Origin: Microbacterium sp.
Lineage (GTDB): Bacteria > Actinomycetota > Actinomycetes > Actinomycetales > Microbacteriaceae
Length of the DNA: 64,000 bases
Assembly (NCBI RefSeq): GCF_031180975.1
Contig: NZ_JAPSLI010000009.1
Coordinates: 106,224 to 170,223 of the forward strand
Reading direction: 5' to 3'
Part shown: in pieces, positions 1 to 7,377 of the stretch
Layout: each line of letters begins with the position of its first letter
Position numbering within the stretch: the stretch's first letter is position 1
Made by a program: the position numbers and the translations under genes
The notes under the pieces: generated by a model
The model's input: the letters and a program-made list of their open reading frames with translations, nothing else
What the model was told of the DNA's origin: nothing
The model's database searches: none

Positions 1-239
1 CGGAACGGCACGTGCAGGGCGGCATCCGGATCGAGCAGGGCCTTCGGCCCGTACGTCCACAGGCTGGGATCCGCGAGCGGAATGGTCTTGCCGGGGGTCA
101 GCCAGCCTGCGTTGCCCCACGACGAGCCGGCTGCGACGCCCACCCGGTCGATGACCGTGACGTCGACGCCTCTCTCCTGCAGATGCCAGGCGGTGGCCAG
201 CCCGACCATGCCTGCACCGACGACGATCGTTCGCGTCAT
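1..239 (-). CDS. FAD-dependent D-amino acid dehydrogenase-like oxidoreductase (partial, 5' part only)
   Basis: First 79 residues of a flavoprotein that runs off the left edge. It opens with a dinucleotide-binding motif, VVGAGMVGLATAWHL (residues 6-20), then VTVIDR, then WGNAGWLTPGK. The last segment is typical of DadA-like D-amino acid dehydrogenases and glycine oxidase relatives. The expected role is oxidative deamination of a D-amino acid or similar amine, with electrons passed to FAD. GGAGG lies about 5 nt before the ATG at 239 and fixes the start. An Lrp/AsnC regulator diverges from it 146 bp away, the usual layout for an amino-acid-induced dehydrogenase. The substrate cannot be told from this fragment. 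Confidence 0.8.
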   Translation of the reverse strand, partial: MTRTIVVGAGMVGLATAWHLQERGVDVTVIDRVGVAAGSSWGNAGWLTPGKTIPLADPSLWTYGPKALLDPDAALHVPF

Positions 240-289
240 CGCGTCCTCCCGAAGCTCCGGCGGCGGCTCCGCGCCTTTCCTGTGATTAT

Positions 290-299
290 GCAGATCTGC
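290..299. promoter_or_regulatory. Palindrome in the dadA-like/lrp divergent region
   Basis: GCAGATCTGC is a perfect 10-bp palindrome midway between the divergent start codons at 239 and 386. On the minus strand CATAAT (284-289) next to it could be the -10 of the flavoprotein gene. A plausible binding site for the adjacent Lrp/AsnC protein; inference only. Confidence 0.3.
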
Positions 300-385
300 G
301 CAGCTCGGTGGGATGATGGGCGAAGATCCTGCGCCTGTTCGGCGTTGATCGCATGTTTTCTTGATTCGAGAGCGAGGAAGCGCCC

Positions 386-859
386 ATGCCGGCATCCGAT
401 TCTTCGACCACGCTGGATGCCGTCGACCGCACGATCCTGTCGGAACTGAGCCGCAACGGCCGCATCTCGAACACCGAGCTCGCCGCGCGGGCGGGCATCG
501 CGGAGTCGACCTGCCTCAAGCGCGTACGCGCATTGCAGGCCGCCGGCGTGATCGTGGGGTTCCATGCCGAGATCTCCCCGGCCGCGCTCGGCCTGCATCT
601 CGAGGCGCTCATCACGATCCGACTGCACGCGCACGCCCGCGGCGACCTGCGCCGGTTCCAGGCCTACCTCGAGCAGCTGCCGGCCACGCAGCGGGTGTAC
701 TTCCTCGCCGGCGACCGTGACTTCCTGGTGCACGTCGCGGTGCACGACGCCGCCGCGCTGCGCGAGCTGGTCTCGGACACGCTCAGCCTGCGCCCCGAGG
801 TGGCCTCCACGAGCACGAGCCTGATCTTCGCGCACGCCGTCGGCCCGCGGGGGCTGTGA
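386..859 (+). CDS. Lrp/AsnC family transcriptional regulator
   Basis: 157 residues, the normal length for the family. The N-terminal winged helix-turn-helix reads DAVDRTILSELSRNGRIS...ELAARAGIAESTCLKRVRAL (about residues 11-55). The C-terminal RAM/AsnC ligand-binding domain follows, with the YFLAGDRDFLVHVAV core strand around residue 110. These proteins form octamers that sense amino acids and control neighbouring catabolic genes. Here the divergent gene is a D-amino acid dehydrogenase-like oxidoreductase, so that is the likely target. GAGGAA 9 nt before the ATG supports the start. The effector is not predictable. Confidence 0.9.
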   Translation: MPASDSSTTLDAVDRTILSELSRNGRISNTELAARAGIAESTCLKRVRALQAAGVIVGFHAEISPAALGLHLEALITIRLHAHARGDLRRFQAYLEQLPATQRVYFLAGDRDFLVHVAVHDAAALRELVSDTLSLRPEVASTSTSLIFAHAVGPRGL

Positions 860-917
860 GCCGGGGAGCCGCGAACGCTCAGGTCGCTCGGGTCGCTCGG
901 GTCACTCGGCTCGCTCG

Positions 918-1046
918 GGTCGCGGAAACCGCCGGCACGGCATCCGCTCGCTCACTCAGGTCGCAACGGATGCCGCTCCGCGAGCGCCAAACCGGCAGAA
1001 ATCGCGACCCGACTAAAGCGGATGCCGGGAAAGCGGCAGAAATCGC
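918..1046. repeat. Direct repeat, copy 1 (129 bp)
   Basis: Copy 1 of an intergenic duplication. It aligns without gaps to 1094-1222 at a constant offset of 176 bp, with only a handful of substitutions. Within each copy the word GGCAGAAATCGCG is itself partly duplicated. Confidence 0.85.
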
Positions 1047-1093
1047 GGCGCGAACGCCGCGGGGCCCGTTCCCGACCCCGCGAACCTCGCTAA

Positions 1094-1222
1094 GGTCGCG
1101 GAAACCGCCGGTACGGCATCCGCTCGCTCGCTCAGGTCGCAACGGATGCCGCTCCGTGAGCGCCAAACCGGCAGAAATCGCGACCCGAGCAAAGCGGATG
1201 CCGGGAAAGCGGCAGAAACTGC
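1094..1222. repeat. Direct repeat, copy 2 (129 bp)
   Basis: Copy 2 of the intergenic duplication described at 918-1046. It ends 22 bp before the stop codon of the DeoR gene. Confidence 0.85.
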
Positions 1223-1244
1223 GACCGGAGCGCAGCGGCGACCG

Positions 1245-2018
1245 TCACGCCATCCGGATCTCGAAACCCGCCTCGGTCAGGGCCTCGCGCTGGGTGTCGG
1301 CGATGCCGGCATCCGTCAGCACCAGGGGGAACAGCTCCGGGCCGCCGACGTGCGCGAACGCAGGGTGGCCGATCTTCGACGAGTCCGTCACGATCACCGC
1401 GCGCCGCGCGCGCTCTGCCATCATCCGGTTCACCGCCGCCTCGGCCTCGTCGTGGGTCGATGCGCCGGATGCCGCATCCAGCCCGTTCACACCGATGAAC
1501 GCGAGGTCGAGGCGGATGCCGCGCAGCAGCTGCTCCGCGAACGGGCCGACCAGCTCGAAGCTGCGCTGATGGATCGCCCCACCGGTGACCACGACCTTGA
1601 ACTCCGGGCGCATGGCCAGCTGACCGGCGATGTTCACCGCGTTCGTGACGACGGTGAGGCCTTCGTCGGCGATGTCGTCCCTGGCGGCGAGCGCCCCGGC
1701 GATCGCGGTGGTCGTGGTGCCGCCCGACAGCCCGATCACCTGGCCGGGCACGACCAGAGCGGATGCGGCGGCCGCGATGCGCTCCTTCTCGCCGGTGCGC
1801 TGGTGACTCTTGTACCGGATGGGCAGCTCGTACGCCACCGACTGCGCAACCGCGCCGCCGTGTGTGCGGGTGAGCAGTCGACGCTCGGCGAGGCTGTCGA
1901 GGTCGCGGCGCGTGGTGGCCGCGGACGCCCCGAAGCGGTCGACGAGCTGCTCGACCGACACCTCGCCCTGCTCGGCGAGGAGGTCGAGGATGGCGGTGAG
2001 CCGTGCGGCGCGGTTCAT
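1245..2018 (-). CDS. DeoR/GlpR family sugar-phosphate-responsive repressor
   Basis: 257 residues. The N-terminal DeoR helix-turn-helix runs RLTAILDLLAEQGEVSVEQL...SAATTRRDLDSLAERRLLTRTHGG (about residues 6-55). The sensor domain follows, with the sugar-phosphate-binding signs GLSGGTTTTAIA and VVTGGAI of the ISOCOT fold. It lies 22 bp downstream of the four-gene amino-sugar operon on the same strand and is its likely repressor. TAGCCT at 2025-2030, 6 nt before the ATG, with no Shine-Dalgarno sequence, suggests its own leaderless transcript. A tagatose or galactosamine phosphate is the likely inducer; this is inference from context. Confidence 0.9.
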   Translation of the reverse strand: MNRAARLTAILDLLAEQGEVSVEQLVDRFGASAATTRRDLDSLAERRLLTRTHGGAVAQSVAYELPIRYKSHQRTGEKERIAAAASALVVPGQVIGLSGGTTTTAIAGALAARDDIADEGLTVVTNAVNIAGQLAMRPEFKVVVTGGAIHQRSFELVGPFAEQLLRGIRLDLAFIGVNGLDAASGASTHDEAEAAVNRMMAERARRAVIVTDSSKIGHPAFAHVGGPELFPLVLTDAGIADTQREALTEAGFEIRMA

Positions 2019-2024
2019 GTCAGC

Positions 2025-2030
2025 AGGCTA
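2025..2030 (-). promoter_or_regulatory. -10 hexamer of the deoR-type gene, leaderless
   Basis: TAGCCT on the minus strand, exactly 6 nt before the ATG at 2018. It fits the TANNNT-N6-start pattern seen at many genes in this window. Confidence 0.5.
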
Positions 2031-2040
2031 TCCGGCGCGT

Positions 2041-2904
2041 TCACTCGGCCAGGGCGAACAGCCGCAGCATCCGGGCCGCCTCGTCCGCGACCGCCTCGCG
2101 TGCAGGCGACAGGTACTTGCGCGAGTCGACGAGCCTCTCGTCAGCGGCGAGCGCGGCCCGCACCGCGGCGGTGAACCGCCCGTTCAGGTGGGTGGAGACG
2201 TTGATCTTCGTCATCCCGGCTCGCACGGCGTCGGCGATGGTCTCGTCGGGGACGCCCGACGACCCGTGCAGCACGAGCGGGACGTCGCGCCCGGCGCGAC
2301 CGGATCCGCGCAGCGCCTCGCGCAGCCGACCGATCAGCTCGAGGTCTAGGGATGCCGTGCGGTCGGTCATCGCGTGCGAGGACCCCACCGCGACGGCGAG
2401 GGCGTCGACGCCGGTGGCCTCCACGAACGCTCTCGCCTCGGTCGGGTCGGTGCGCACACCCGGCGCGTGCGCGCCGTCCTTGCCGCCGATCTCGCCCAGC
2501 TCGCCCTCGACGTACACCCCGGCGGCGTGCGCGCGGGCGGCGACCTCGGCGGTCAGCTCGACGTTCTGGTCGTAGTCGAGCTTCGACGCGTCGAACATCA
2601 CCGAACCGAAACCGAGCTCGATGGCCTCGTCGACGAGCTCGGGACGCTCGGCGTGATCGAGGTGCACCGCGACGGGCGTCTTCGCGCGCCGCGCGATCGC
2701 CATGGTGGCCCAGCCGATCGGCTCGAGCCCGCCGTGGTAGTCCGCGCAGTTCTGGGAGATCTGCAGGATCACCGGCAGCCCGGCGCGCTCTGACGCCAGG
2801 GCGAGCGCCTCGGCGGTCTCCAGGTGGATGACGTTGAACGCGCCGACACCGGTGCCGTCGGCGGCGGCGCCGCGCAGCAGGTCGCGAGCGGAGGCGAGGG
2901 TCAT
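2041..2904 (-). CDS. Class II fructose/tagatose-bisphosphate aldolase
   Basis: 287 residues, typical of GatY/KbaY/Fba class II aldolases. Visible family motifs are VGAFNVIHLE at the N-terminus, VHLDHAE (catalytic Asp and zinc His), YVEGELGEIGG, AVGSSHA, LVLHGSSG and KINVSTHLN. It should cleave a ketohexose 1,6-bisphosphate into dihydroxyacetone phosphate and glyceraldehyde 3-phosphate with Zn2+. The ATG overlaps the stop of the upstream kinase gene (ATGA), so the two are translationally coupled. Operon context (SIS isomerase, ROK kinase, PfkB kinase, DeoR) favours tagatose-1,6-bisphosphate from galactosamine or tagatose, but sequence alone does not exclude fructose-1,6-bisphosphate. Confidence 0.9.
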   Translation of the reverse strand: MTLASARDLLRGAAADGTGVGAFNVIHLETAEALALASERAGLPVILQISQNCADYHGGLEPIGWATMAIARRAKTPVAVHLDHAERPELVDEAIELGFGSVMFDASKLDYDQNVELTAEVAARAHAAGVYVEGELGEIGGKDGAHAPGVRTDPTEARAFVEATGVDALAVAVGSSHAMTDRTASLDLELIGRLREALRGSGRAGRDVPLVLHGSSGVPDETIADAVRAGMTKINVSTHLNGRFTAAVRAALAADERLVDSRKYLSPAREAVADEAARMLRLFALAE

Positions 2905-3857
2905 CTGGTGTCCTCTTTCTGGACGGTGACGGAGTCTTCGATCTCGGGCCAGGACGGGTGGATCTCCCCGGCGAGGGGCATGAGCACGGCGGCCGCCGAC
3001 CACGCGGTCGCCCGCCGCAGCAGGCTCTCCGGCTCGGTGACGCCGGCGTCCATGAGCGCCGCGCACGCGGCGACGGCGGCGTCGCCGGCGCCGGTGGGGT
3101 TGCCGGCGAGCGTCCGGGGCAGACGGGCGCGCAGCACCTCGGGGCGCTCCGCATCGCCGGTCACGGCCAGCATCCCGTCCGGGCCGAGCGAGACCAGCAC
3201 CAGCTCGGCACCGCGGCCGAGCAGCACGCCGGCTCCCGCGACCGGGTCGTCGAGGCCGGTCGCGTCGGCGAGTTCGTGACGGTTGGGCTTGAGCACGGTC
3301 GCACCGGCATCCGCGGCGGCGAGCAGCGCGGGCCCCGACGTGTCGGCGATCACGATGCATCCCGCGTCCCTGCCGAGCGCGATGAGCGAGGGCAGGATGC
3401 CGTCCGGCGTACCCGCCGGCAGACTTCCAGAGATCACCAGCACGGGCGCTCCGGACTCCGACTCCTCATCGGGGCGTACGGCCAGTGCGACGGCGTCCGT
3501 GAGCGCCGCCCACTCCTCCGGTCGCGGCGCGACGCCCCGCTCGTTGACGATGGTGGTGTCACCCAGGCTCTCGTCGACCAGCGCGACGCTGCGGCGGGTG
3601 GCCGCCGCGACCGGGACGAGCAGGTGCGGCAGTCCGGCGGTCGCCAGCTCGGCGGCGAACTCGTCCCCGGTGGCGCCGCCGGCGGTGGCGACCGCGAGCA
3701 CGGCGGCCCCCTCGGCGGCGGCCACCCTGGCGACGTTCAGGCCCTTTCCCCCGGCGCGCGTGCGGGCGGCATCCGCTCGGTGCGTGCCGCCGGCGACGAT
3801 CCGCTCGACGTGCCAGGTGAGGTCGACTGCGGGGTTGGGGGTGACGGTGACGATCAC
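2901..3857 (-). CDS. PfkB family hexose-phosphate kinase (1-phosphofructokinase / tagatose-6-phosphate kinase type)
   Basis: 318 residues from a GTG start. It begins IVTVTPNPAVDLTWHV, typical of LacC/FruK-type ribokinase-family enzymes. It then has the substrate motif GGKGLNVAR near residue 42 and the C-terminal catalytic motif NPTGAGDA, with Asp259 as expected base. It should phosphorylate a ketohexose monophosphate at C1 to the 1,6-bisphosphate used by the aldolase encoded just downstream. The GTG was chosen because it overlaps the preceding stop (GTGA, 4 bp), matching the ATGA overlap at its other end. Tagatose-6-phosphate is the favoured substrate from context. Confidence 0.88.
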   Translation of the reverse strand: MIVTVTPNPAVDLTWHVERIVAGGTHRADAARTRAGGKGLNVARVAAAEGAAVLAVATAGGATGDEFAAELATAGLPHLLVPVAAATRRSVALVDESLGDTTIVNERGVAPRPEEWAALTDAVALAVRPDEESESGAPVLVISGSLPAGTPDGILPSLIALGRDAGCIVIADTSGPALLAAADAGATVLKPNRHELADATGLDDPVAGAGVLLGRGAELVLVSLGPDGMLAVTGDAERPEVLRARLPRTLAGNPTGAGDAAVAACAALMDAGVTEPESLLRRATAWSAAAVLMPLAGEIHPSWPEIEDSVTVQKEDTR

Positions 3858-4804
3858 GATCGGCCGCCCTCCGCGAGGGCCCGGGCGTGCAGCGCCGCGC
3901 CGAGCAGCCCGGCGTCGTCGCCGAGCTGGGCAGGGACGAGCTCGGGGACACGGTGAAAGCTGAGCCGGCCGGCGACCCGTTCGCGCAGCGGATCGAACAG
4001 CGAGCCGCCGGCGCGCGACAGGCCGCCGCCGATGACCACCGCCTCCGGGGCGAGCACCGCGGTGAGCTGCGCGATCGAGAGGGCCAGGGCGTCGAGGGCC
4101 TCGTCCCAGATCCGTGCGGCGACGGCGTCGCCCGCGTCCGCTCTGGCGATCACCTCGCGCGCCCCGTCGACCGTCTGACCGGATGCGGCGGTGTAGCGAC
4201 GGGCGATCGCTCCGGCCGAGGCGATCGCTTCCAGGCATCCGCGCGCCCCGCAGGGGCAGTCCCACTCGCCGACCGGGGAGTGTCCGACCTCGCCCGCATA
4301 GCCGCCCGCGGCGTGCGGGGCGCCGTCGATCAGCAGAGTCCCGGCGATGCCGGTGCCGATCACGAGCACGACCGCGTTCGCGTAGGCGCGCGCGCCTCCG
4401 CGCATCCGCTCCGCCCACGCCGCGGCCGTGACGTCGTGATCGAAGGCGACCGGCAGGCCCAGCCGCCCCTCGGCGAGGTCGCGCAACGGGGCATCCCGCC
4501 AGCCGAGGTTGCTGCTGAATACGCCGATACCGCGGACGGCGTCGACGATGCCGGGCACGACGAGGCCGGCGGCGACCGGCTCGACGTGCGGATGCCGGCC
4601 GCGCAGGTCGCCGGCCAGCTCGACCAGCCGGTCCATCAGCCGACCGGTGCCGGAGGCGGCGACGTCGGGGGTGGGGGTGCGGCTGAGACCCAGCGGGGAG
4701 CCGGCGGCGTCGAACAGCGCGGCCTTGATGTCGGTGCCGCCCACGTCGAAGGCGAGCACGGCCGCCCCGCGACCGAGCCCGGATTCCGGCGCTGCAGTGG
4801 ACAT
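3854..4804 (-). CDS. ROK family sugar kinase
   Basis: 316 residues. The N-terminal phosphate loop DVGGTDIKAALFD is followed by FDHDVTAAAWAE (catalytic Asp), GTGIAGTLLIDG and GYAGEVGH. The zinc-binding ROK signature is CPCGARGCLEA. These enzymes phosphorylate hexoses or N-acetylhexosamines at the 6-hydroxyl with ATP. It sits in the middle of an aga-like operon, 5 bp after the SIS isomerase and overlapping the PfkB kinase. It could therefore supply the amino-sugar 6-phosphate when the sugar enters without a PTS, and no PTS genes are visible here. Glucokinase activity remains possible. Confidence 0.88.
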   Translation of the reverse strand: MSTAAPESGLGRGAAVLAFDVGGTDIKAALFDAAGSPLGLSRTPTPDVAASGTGRLMDRLVELAGDLRGRHPHVEPVAAGLVVPGIVDAVRGIGVFSSNLGWRDAPLRDLAEGRLGLPVAFDHDVTAAAWAERMRGGARAYANAVVLVIGTGIAGTLLIDGAPHAAGGYAGEVGHSPVGEWDCPCGARGCLEAIASAGAIARRYTAASGQTVDGAREVIARADAGDAVAARIWDEALDALALSIAQLTAVLAPEAVVIGGGLSRAGGSLFDPLRERVAGRLSFHRVPELVPAQLGDDAGLLGAALHARALAEGGRS

Positions 4805-4809
4805 CGCGA

Positions 4810-5715
4810 TCAGTCGTCGAGGATGACCGAGCGGGTCAGGTTGCGCGGCTGGTCGGGGTCGAGGCCCTTCGCGACCGCACGGTCGAGCGCGACGCGGTGC
4901 AGACGCACCAGGTCGGCCATCGGGTCGATCGGATGCTGCACGAAGCGCGCACCCGTCGCCTCGACCTGGGCGCGCAGGCCCTCGGGAGCGGTGCCGAGCT
5001 GCCAGGTGATCCGGCCGGGGGCGGCGATCGCGATCGGGCCGTGGCGGTACTCCATCGCACTGTACGACTCGGTCCACGACTGCGAGGACTCGCGCATCTT
5101 GAGCGCCGCCTCGTGCGCCAGGCCGATCGTCCAGCCCAGCCCGAGGAACGAGTACTGCTCGGCGTCGCCCAGGTCGTCGTCGCCGGTCTCGTCGAGGACG
5201 GCGCGGGCGTCGGCGATGGCGCCGTCGAGGTCCTCGCCCAGCGAGGCGCGGAACAGGGCCAGGGCGGTGGTGGCGAAGCGGGTCTGCACGACCGACTTCT
5301 CATCGGCGAACGGCAGCGCGATCACGCTGTCGACGAGGTCGACGAGCGGGGAGGTGTCGTCGCCGATCACGCCCACGACGGGGGTGCGGCCCTTCACGCG
5401 CTCGGTCAGCTCGAGCACCTCGGTGGTGGTGCCGGAGCGGGTGAGCGCGACGATCGCGTCGTAGTCGCGGTCGAGCGGGAACTCGGATGCCGTGAACGCG
5501 TCGGTCTCGCCGTGCCCGACGCTCTCGCGCAGCACGGCGTAGGACTGCGCCATGAACCAGGAGGTGCCGCAGCCGACGACGGCGACCCGGGCACCGGAGG
5601 CCGGCAGCAGCGCCTGCTCGGCGCGCATCTCGGCCGCGCGGGCCCAGGTCTCCGGCTGCGAGGTCAGCTCAGCGCGCATGTGGGCGCCGGCGGTGGCGGA
5701 CTGGACATCGGTCAT
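4810..5715 (-). CDS. SIS-domain sugar-phosphate isomerase/deaminase (AgaS-like)
   Basis: 301 residues with two SIS-type halves. The first contains VAVVGCGTSWFMAQSYA and ALTRSGTTTEVLEL, the classical phosphosugar-binding motifs. The second contains GLAHEAALKMRE and YRHGPIAIA, as in AgaS/GlmS-type isomerases. It likely deaminates/isomerises a galactosamine- or glucosamine-6-phosphate to the ketose phosphate used by the downstream kinase and aldolase. It is the first gene of the operon. GAGGAG 7 nt before the ATG sets the start. It lacks the glutamine amidotransferase domain of GlmS, so a catabolic role is favoured. Confidence 0.85.
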   Translation of the reverse strand: MTDVQSATAGAHMRAELTSQPETWARAAEMRAEQALLPASGARVAVVGCGTSWFMAQSYAVLRESVGHGETDAFTASEFPLDRDYDAIVALTRSGTTTEVLELTERVKGRTPVVGVIGDDTSPLVDLVDSVIALPFADEKSVVQTRFATTALALFRASLGEDLDGAIADARAVLDETGDDDLGDAEQYSFLGLGWTIGLAHEAALKMRESSQSWTESYSAMEYRHGPIAIAAPGRITWQLGTAPEGLRAQVEATGARFVQHPIDPMADLVRLHRVALDRAVAKGLDPDQPRNLTRSVILDD

Positions 5716-5750
5716 GACGGCTCCTCGAGCAGGCGGGCGTTGCTTGGTTT

Positions 5751-5776
5751 TGAGCGTTTTGCGACGCTAACGCTCA
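5751..5776. promoter_or_regulatory. Operator-like inverted repeat of the amino-sugar operon
   Basis: TGAGCGTT (5751-5758) and AACGCTCA (5769-5776) are perfect 8-bp arms separated by 10 bp. The dyad lies just downstream of the -10 and upstream of the SIS gene, where a repressor would block transcription. The DeoR-type protein of this locus is the obvious candidate. Confidence 0.65.
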
Positions 5777-5777
5777 C

Positions 5778-5806
5778 ATTATTGCATCCGAGGTGCATCG
5801 TGTCGA
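5778..5806 (-). promoter_or_regulatory. Promoter of the amino-sugar operon
   Basis: On the minus strand TCGACA (5801-5806) and AATAAT (5778-5783) are separated by 17 bp, close to the sigma-70 consensus. It is directly followed by the inverted repeat at 5751-5776 and then the SIS gene with its Shine-Dalgarno sequence. Confidence 0.6.
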
Positions 5807-5814
5807 GCGTGGAG

Positions 5815-6111
5815 TCAGCGTCCCTCTGCCGCCTCGGTGTGGTGCCTGATGACCTCGGCGACGACGAAGTTGAACCACTTCTCGGCGAACTCCGGGTCGA
5901 GGTGCGCCTGCTCGGCGAGCGCACGCAGCCGGGCGACCTGCTGCTCCTCCCGGCCCGGGTCGGAGGGCGGCATCTGATGCTCGGCCTTCAGCCGACCGAC
6001 CTGCTGGGTGCAGCGGAACCGCTCCGCGAGCATGAAGATCAACGCTGCGTCGATGTTGTCGATGCTGGCTCGCAGGCGCAGCAGCTCGGTGCGGGCGGCG
6101 TCGTCGGACAT
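5815..6111 (-). CDS. Chorismate mutase, AroQ class (monofunctional)
   Basis: 98 residues, all-helical AroQ-type chorismate mutase. Seen are LRLRASIDNIDAALIFMLAERF (helix 1, with the active-site Arg), the VGRLKAEHQMP segment, DPGREEQQVARL and a C-terminal helix. It converts chorismate to prephenate for phenylalanine and tyrosine synthesis, in the cytoplasm. TTGGAGGATC just before the ATG is a good ribosome binding site. It stands alone, diverging from the AI-2E family permease, with no aromatic biosynthesis genes beside it. Confidence 0.9.
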   Translation of the reverse strand: MSDDAARTELLRLRASIDNIDAALIFMLAERFRCTQQVGRLKAEHQMPPSDPGREEQQVARLRALAEQAHLDPEFAEKWFNFVVAEVIRHHTEAAEGR

Positions 6112-6167
6112 GATCCTCCAAAGTCAAGGGCTGATACGACGATAGTGGCGCGGCGTGGACCCGCGCC

Positions 6168-6173
6168 TAGAGT
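6168..6173 (+). promoter_or_regulatory. -10 hexamer of the AI-2E family gene, leaderless
   Basis: TAGAGT, 6 nt before the ATG at 6180; no Shine-Dalgarno sequence between them. Confidence 0.45.
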
Positions 6174-6179
6174 GTCGCC

Positions 6180-7370
6180 ATGAGCACCGACGACGCCACC
6201 GCGGCCGCCGACCTGCCGGCCTCGGCCGACGCCCCTCCCGCCGTCGCGCCTCCGGCCGCCGACGAGGACCTGCCCGCCGAGGCCGTCGAGGCGCCGCTCC
6301 CCCGCCGCTCCATCTGGACGCGTATGGACCGCCCGTTCCGGCTCGGCTTCCTGCTCACCGCGGGCGGACTGTCCGCCCTGCTCATGGCGATCGCGCTGAC
6401 CAACCTCTCCACGGTGCTGATCTACATCGCGATCGCCCTGTTCGCCGCCCTCGGCCTCGACCCGGCGGTGCGGATGCTGGAAAGGCGCGGCCTGTCACGC
6501 GGGCTGAGCGTCGCCTCCGTGATCGTGGCGCTCGTGGTCGTGGTGACGCTGGTGCTCGTCATGATCGTCCCGGTCGTCGTCGAGCAGGTCACGAAGTTCA
6601 TCGAATCCGTGCCGGACGTGGTGGACGACTTCATGCGCACCGACCTGTACACGGCGCTCGAGGCGCAGTTCGGCGGGCAGGTCGAGGCACTGCTCGCCGA
6701 CGCGCAGGCCTTCCTCACCGACGGCAAGACCCTCACCGCGCTGGGCGGCGGCGCTCTGAAGGTGGGCACCTCCATCGCCACCGGCATCAGCGCGTTCGTC
6801 GTCGTGTTCGTGCTCACCATCTACTTCGTCGTCGGCCTCCCTGGCATCAAGACGTCGATGCTGCGCCTGGCCCCGGCGCGCAAGCGCGAGCAGACCCGCG
6901 ACATCGTCGACCAGATCACCGAGTCCGTCGGCGGGTACGTGCAGGGGATGGTCATCCTGGCGTCGGCGAACGCCCTGGTGGCGTTCGTGCTGTACCTGGT
7001 GCTCGGGCTGCCATTCCCGCCGCTGATGGCGACGATCGCGTTCCTGGTGACGCTGATCCCGCTGGTGGGTCCGCTGCTGTTCCTCGCCATCGGCACGGTG
7101 ACCGCGCTGCTCGCCGACCCCGTGCATGCGCTCATCTTCGGCGTGATCTACCTCGTGTACATCCAGTTCGAGGCGTACGTGCTCACCCCGAAGGTGATGA
7201 GCCGCACCGTCTCGGTGCCCGGCTCGCTGGTGGTGATCGGCGCGCTCGCGGCCGGCACGCTGCTCGGGCTGCTCGGCGCTCTGGTGGCCGTTCCGGCGAC
7301 GGCATCCATCCTCATCATGATCAACCAGATCCTGATCCCGAAGCAGGACGCCAGGGTCGGAGCCGACTGA
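6180..7370 (+). CDS. AI-2E family transporter (PerM/UPF0118)
   Basis: 396 residues. A low-complexity Ala/Asp/Pro-rich cytoplasmic N-terminus (residues 1-45) is followed by about eight hydrophobic segments in the family pattern. Two come near residues 60-95, one near 115-140, then a long soluble loop, then a C-terminal block of closely packed helices ending FGVIYLVYIQFEAYVLTPKV. That block is characteristic of PF01594 permeases. Members have been linked to autoinducer-2 export or sodium/proton-linked transport; the substrate here is unknown. The start is set by TAGAGT 6 nt upstream and is probably leaderless. Confidence 0.88.
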   Translation: MSTDDATAAADLPASADAPPAVAPPAADEDLPAEAVEAPLPRRSIWTRMDRPFRLGFLLTAGGLSALLMAIALTNLSTVLIYIAIALFAALGLDPAVRMLERRGLSRGLSVASVIVALVVVVTLVLVMIVPVVVEQVTKFIESVPDVVDDFMRTDLYTALEAQFGGQVEALLADAQAFLTDGKTLTALGGGALKVGTSIATGISAFVVVFVLTIYFVVGLPGIKTSMLRLAPARKREQTRDIVDQITESVGGYVQGMVILASANALVAFVLYLVLGLPFPPLMATIAFLVTLIPLVGPLLFLAIGTVTALLADPVHALIFGVIYLVYIQFEAYVLTPKVMSRTVSVPGSLVVIGALAAGTLLGLLGALVAVPATASILIMINQILIPKQDARVGAD

Positions 7371-7377
7371 GCACGCG

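Larger units (their letters stand above)
860..1244. other. Non-coding stretch with tandem and duplicated repeats
   Basis: 385 bp between convergent genes with no credible ORF. It starts with a decamer-like tandem run of GGTCGCTCGG variants (about 879-922). Most of the rest is a 129-bp direct duplication, annotated separately. The open frames that cross it are artefacts of high GC and of the repeats. Confidence 0.7.

Noticed and set aside
860..1244. Repeated intergenic sequence as a CRISPR array
   Set aside because: Two long copies with few differences, no short regular repeats with unique spacers, and no cas genes.
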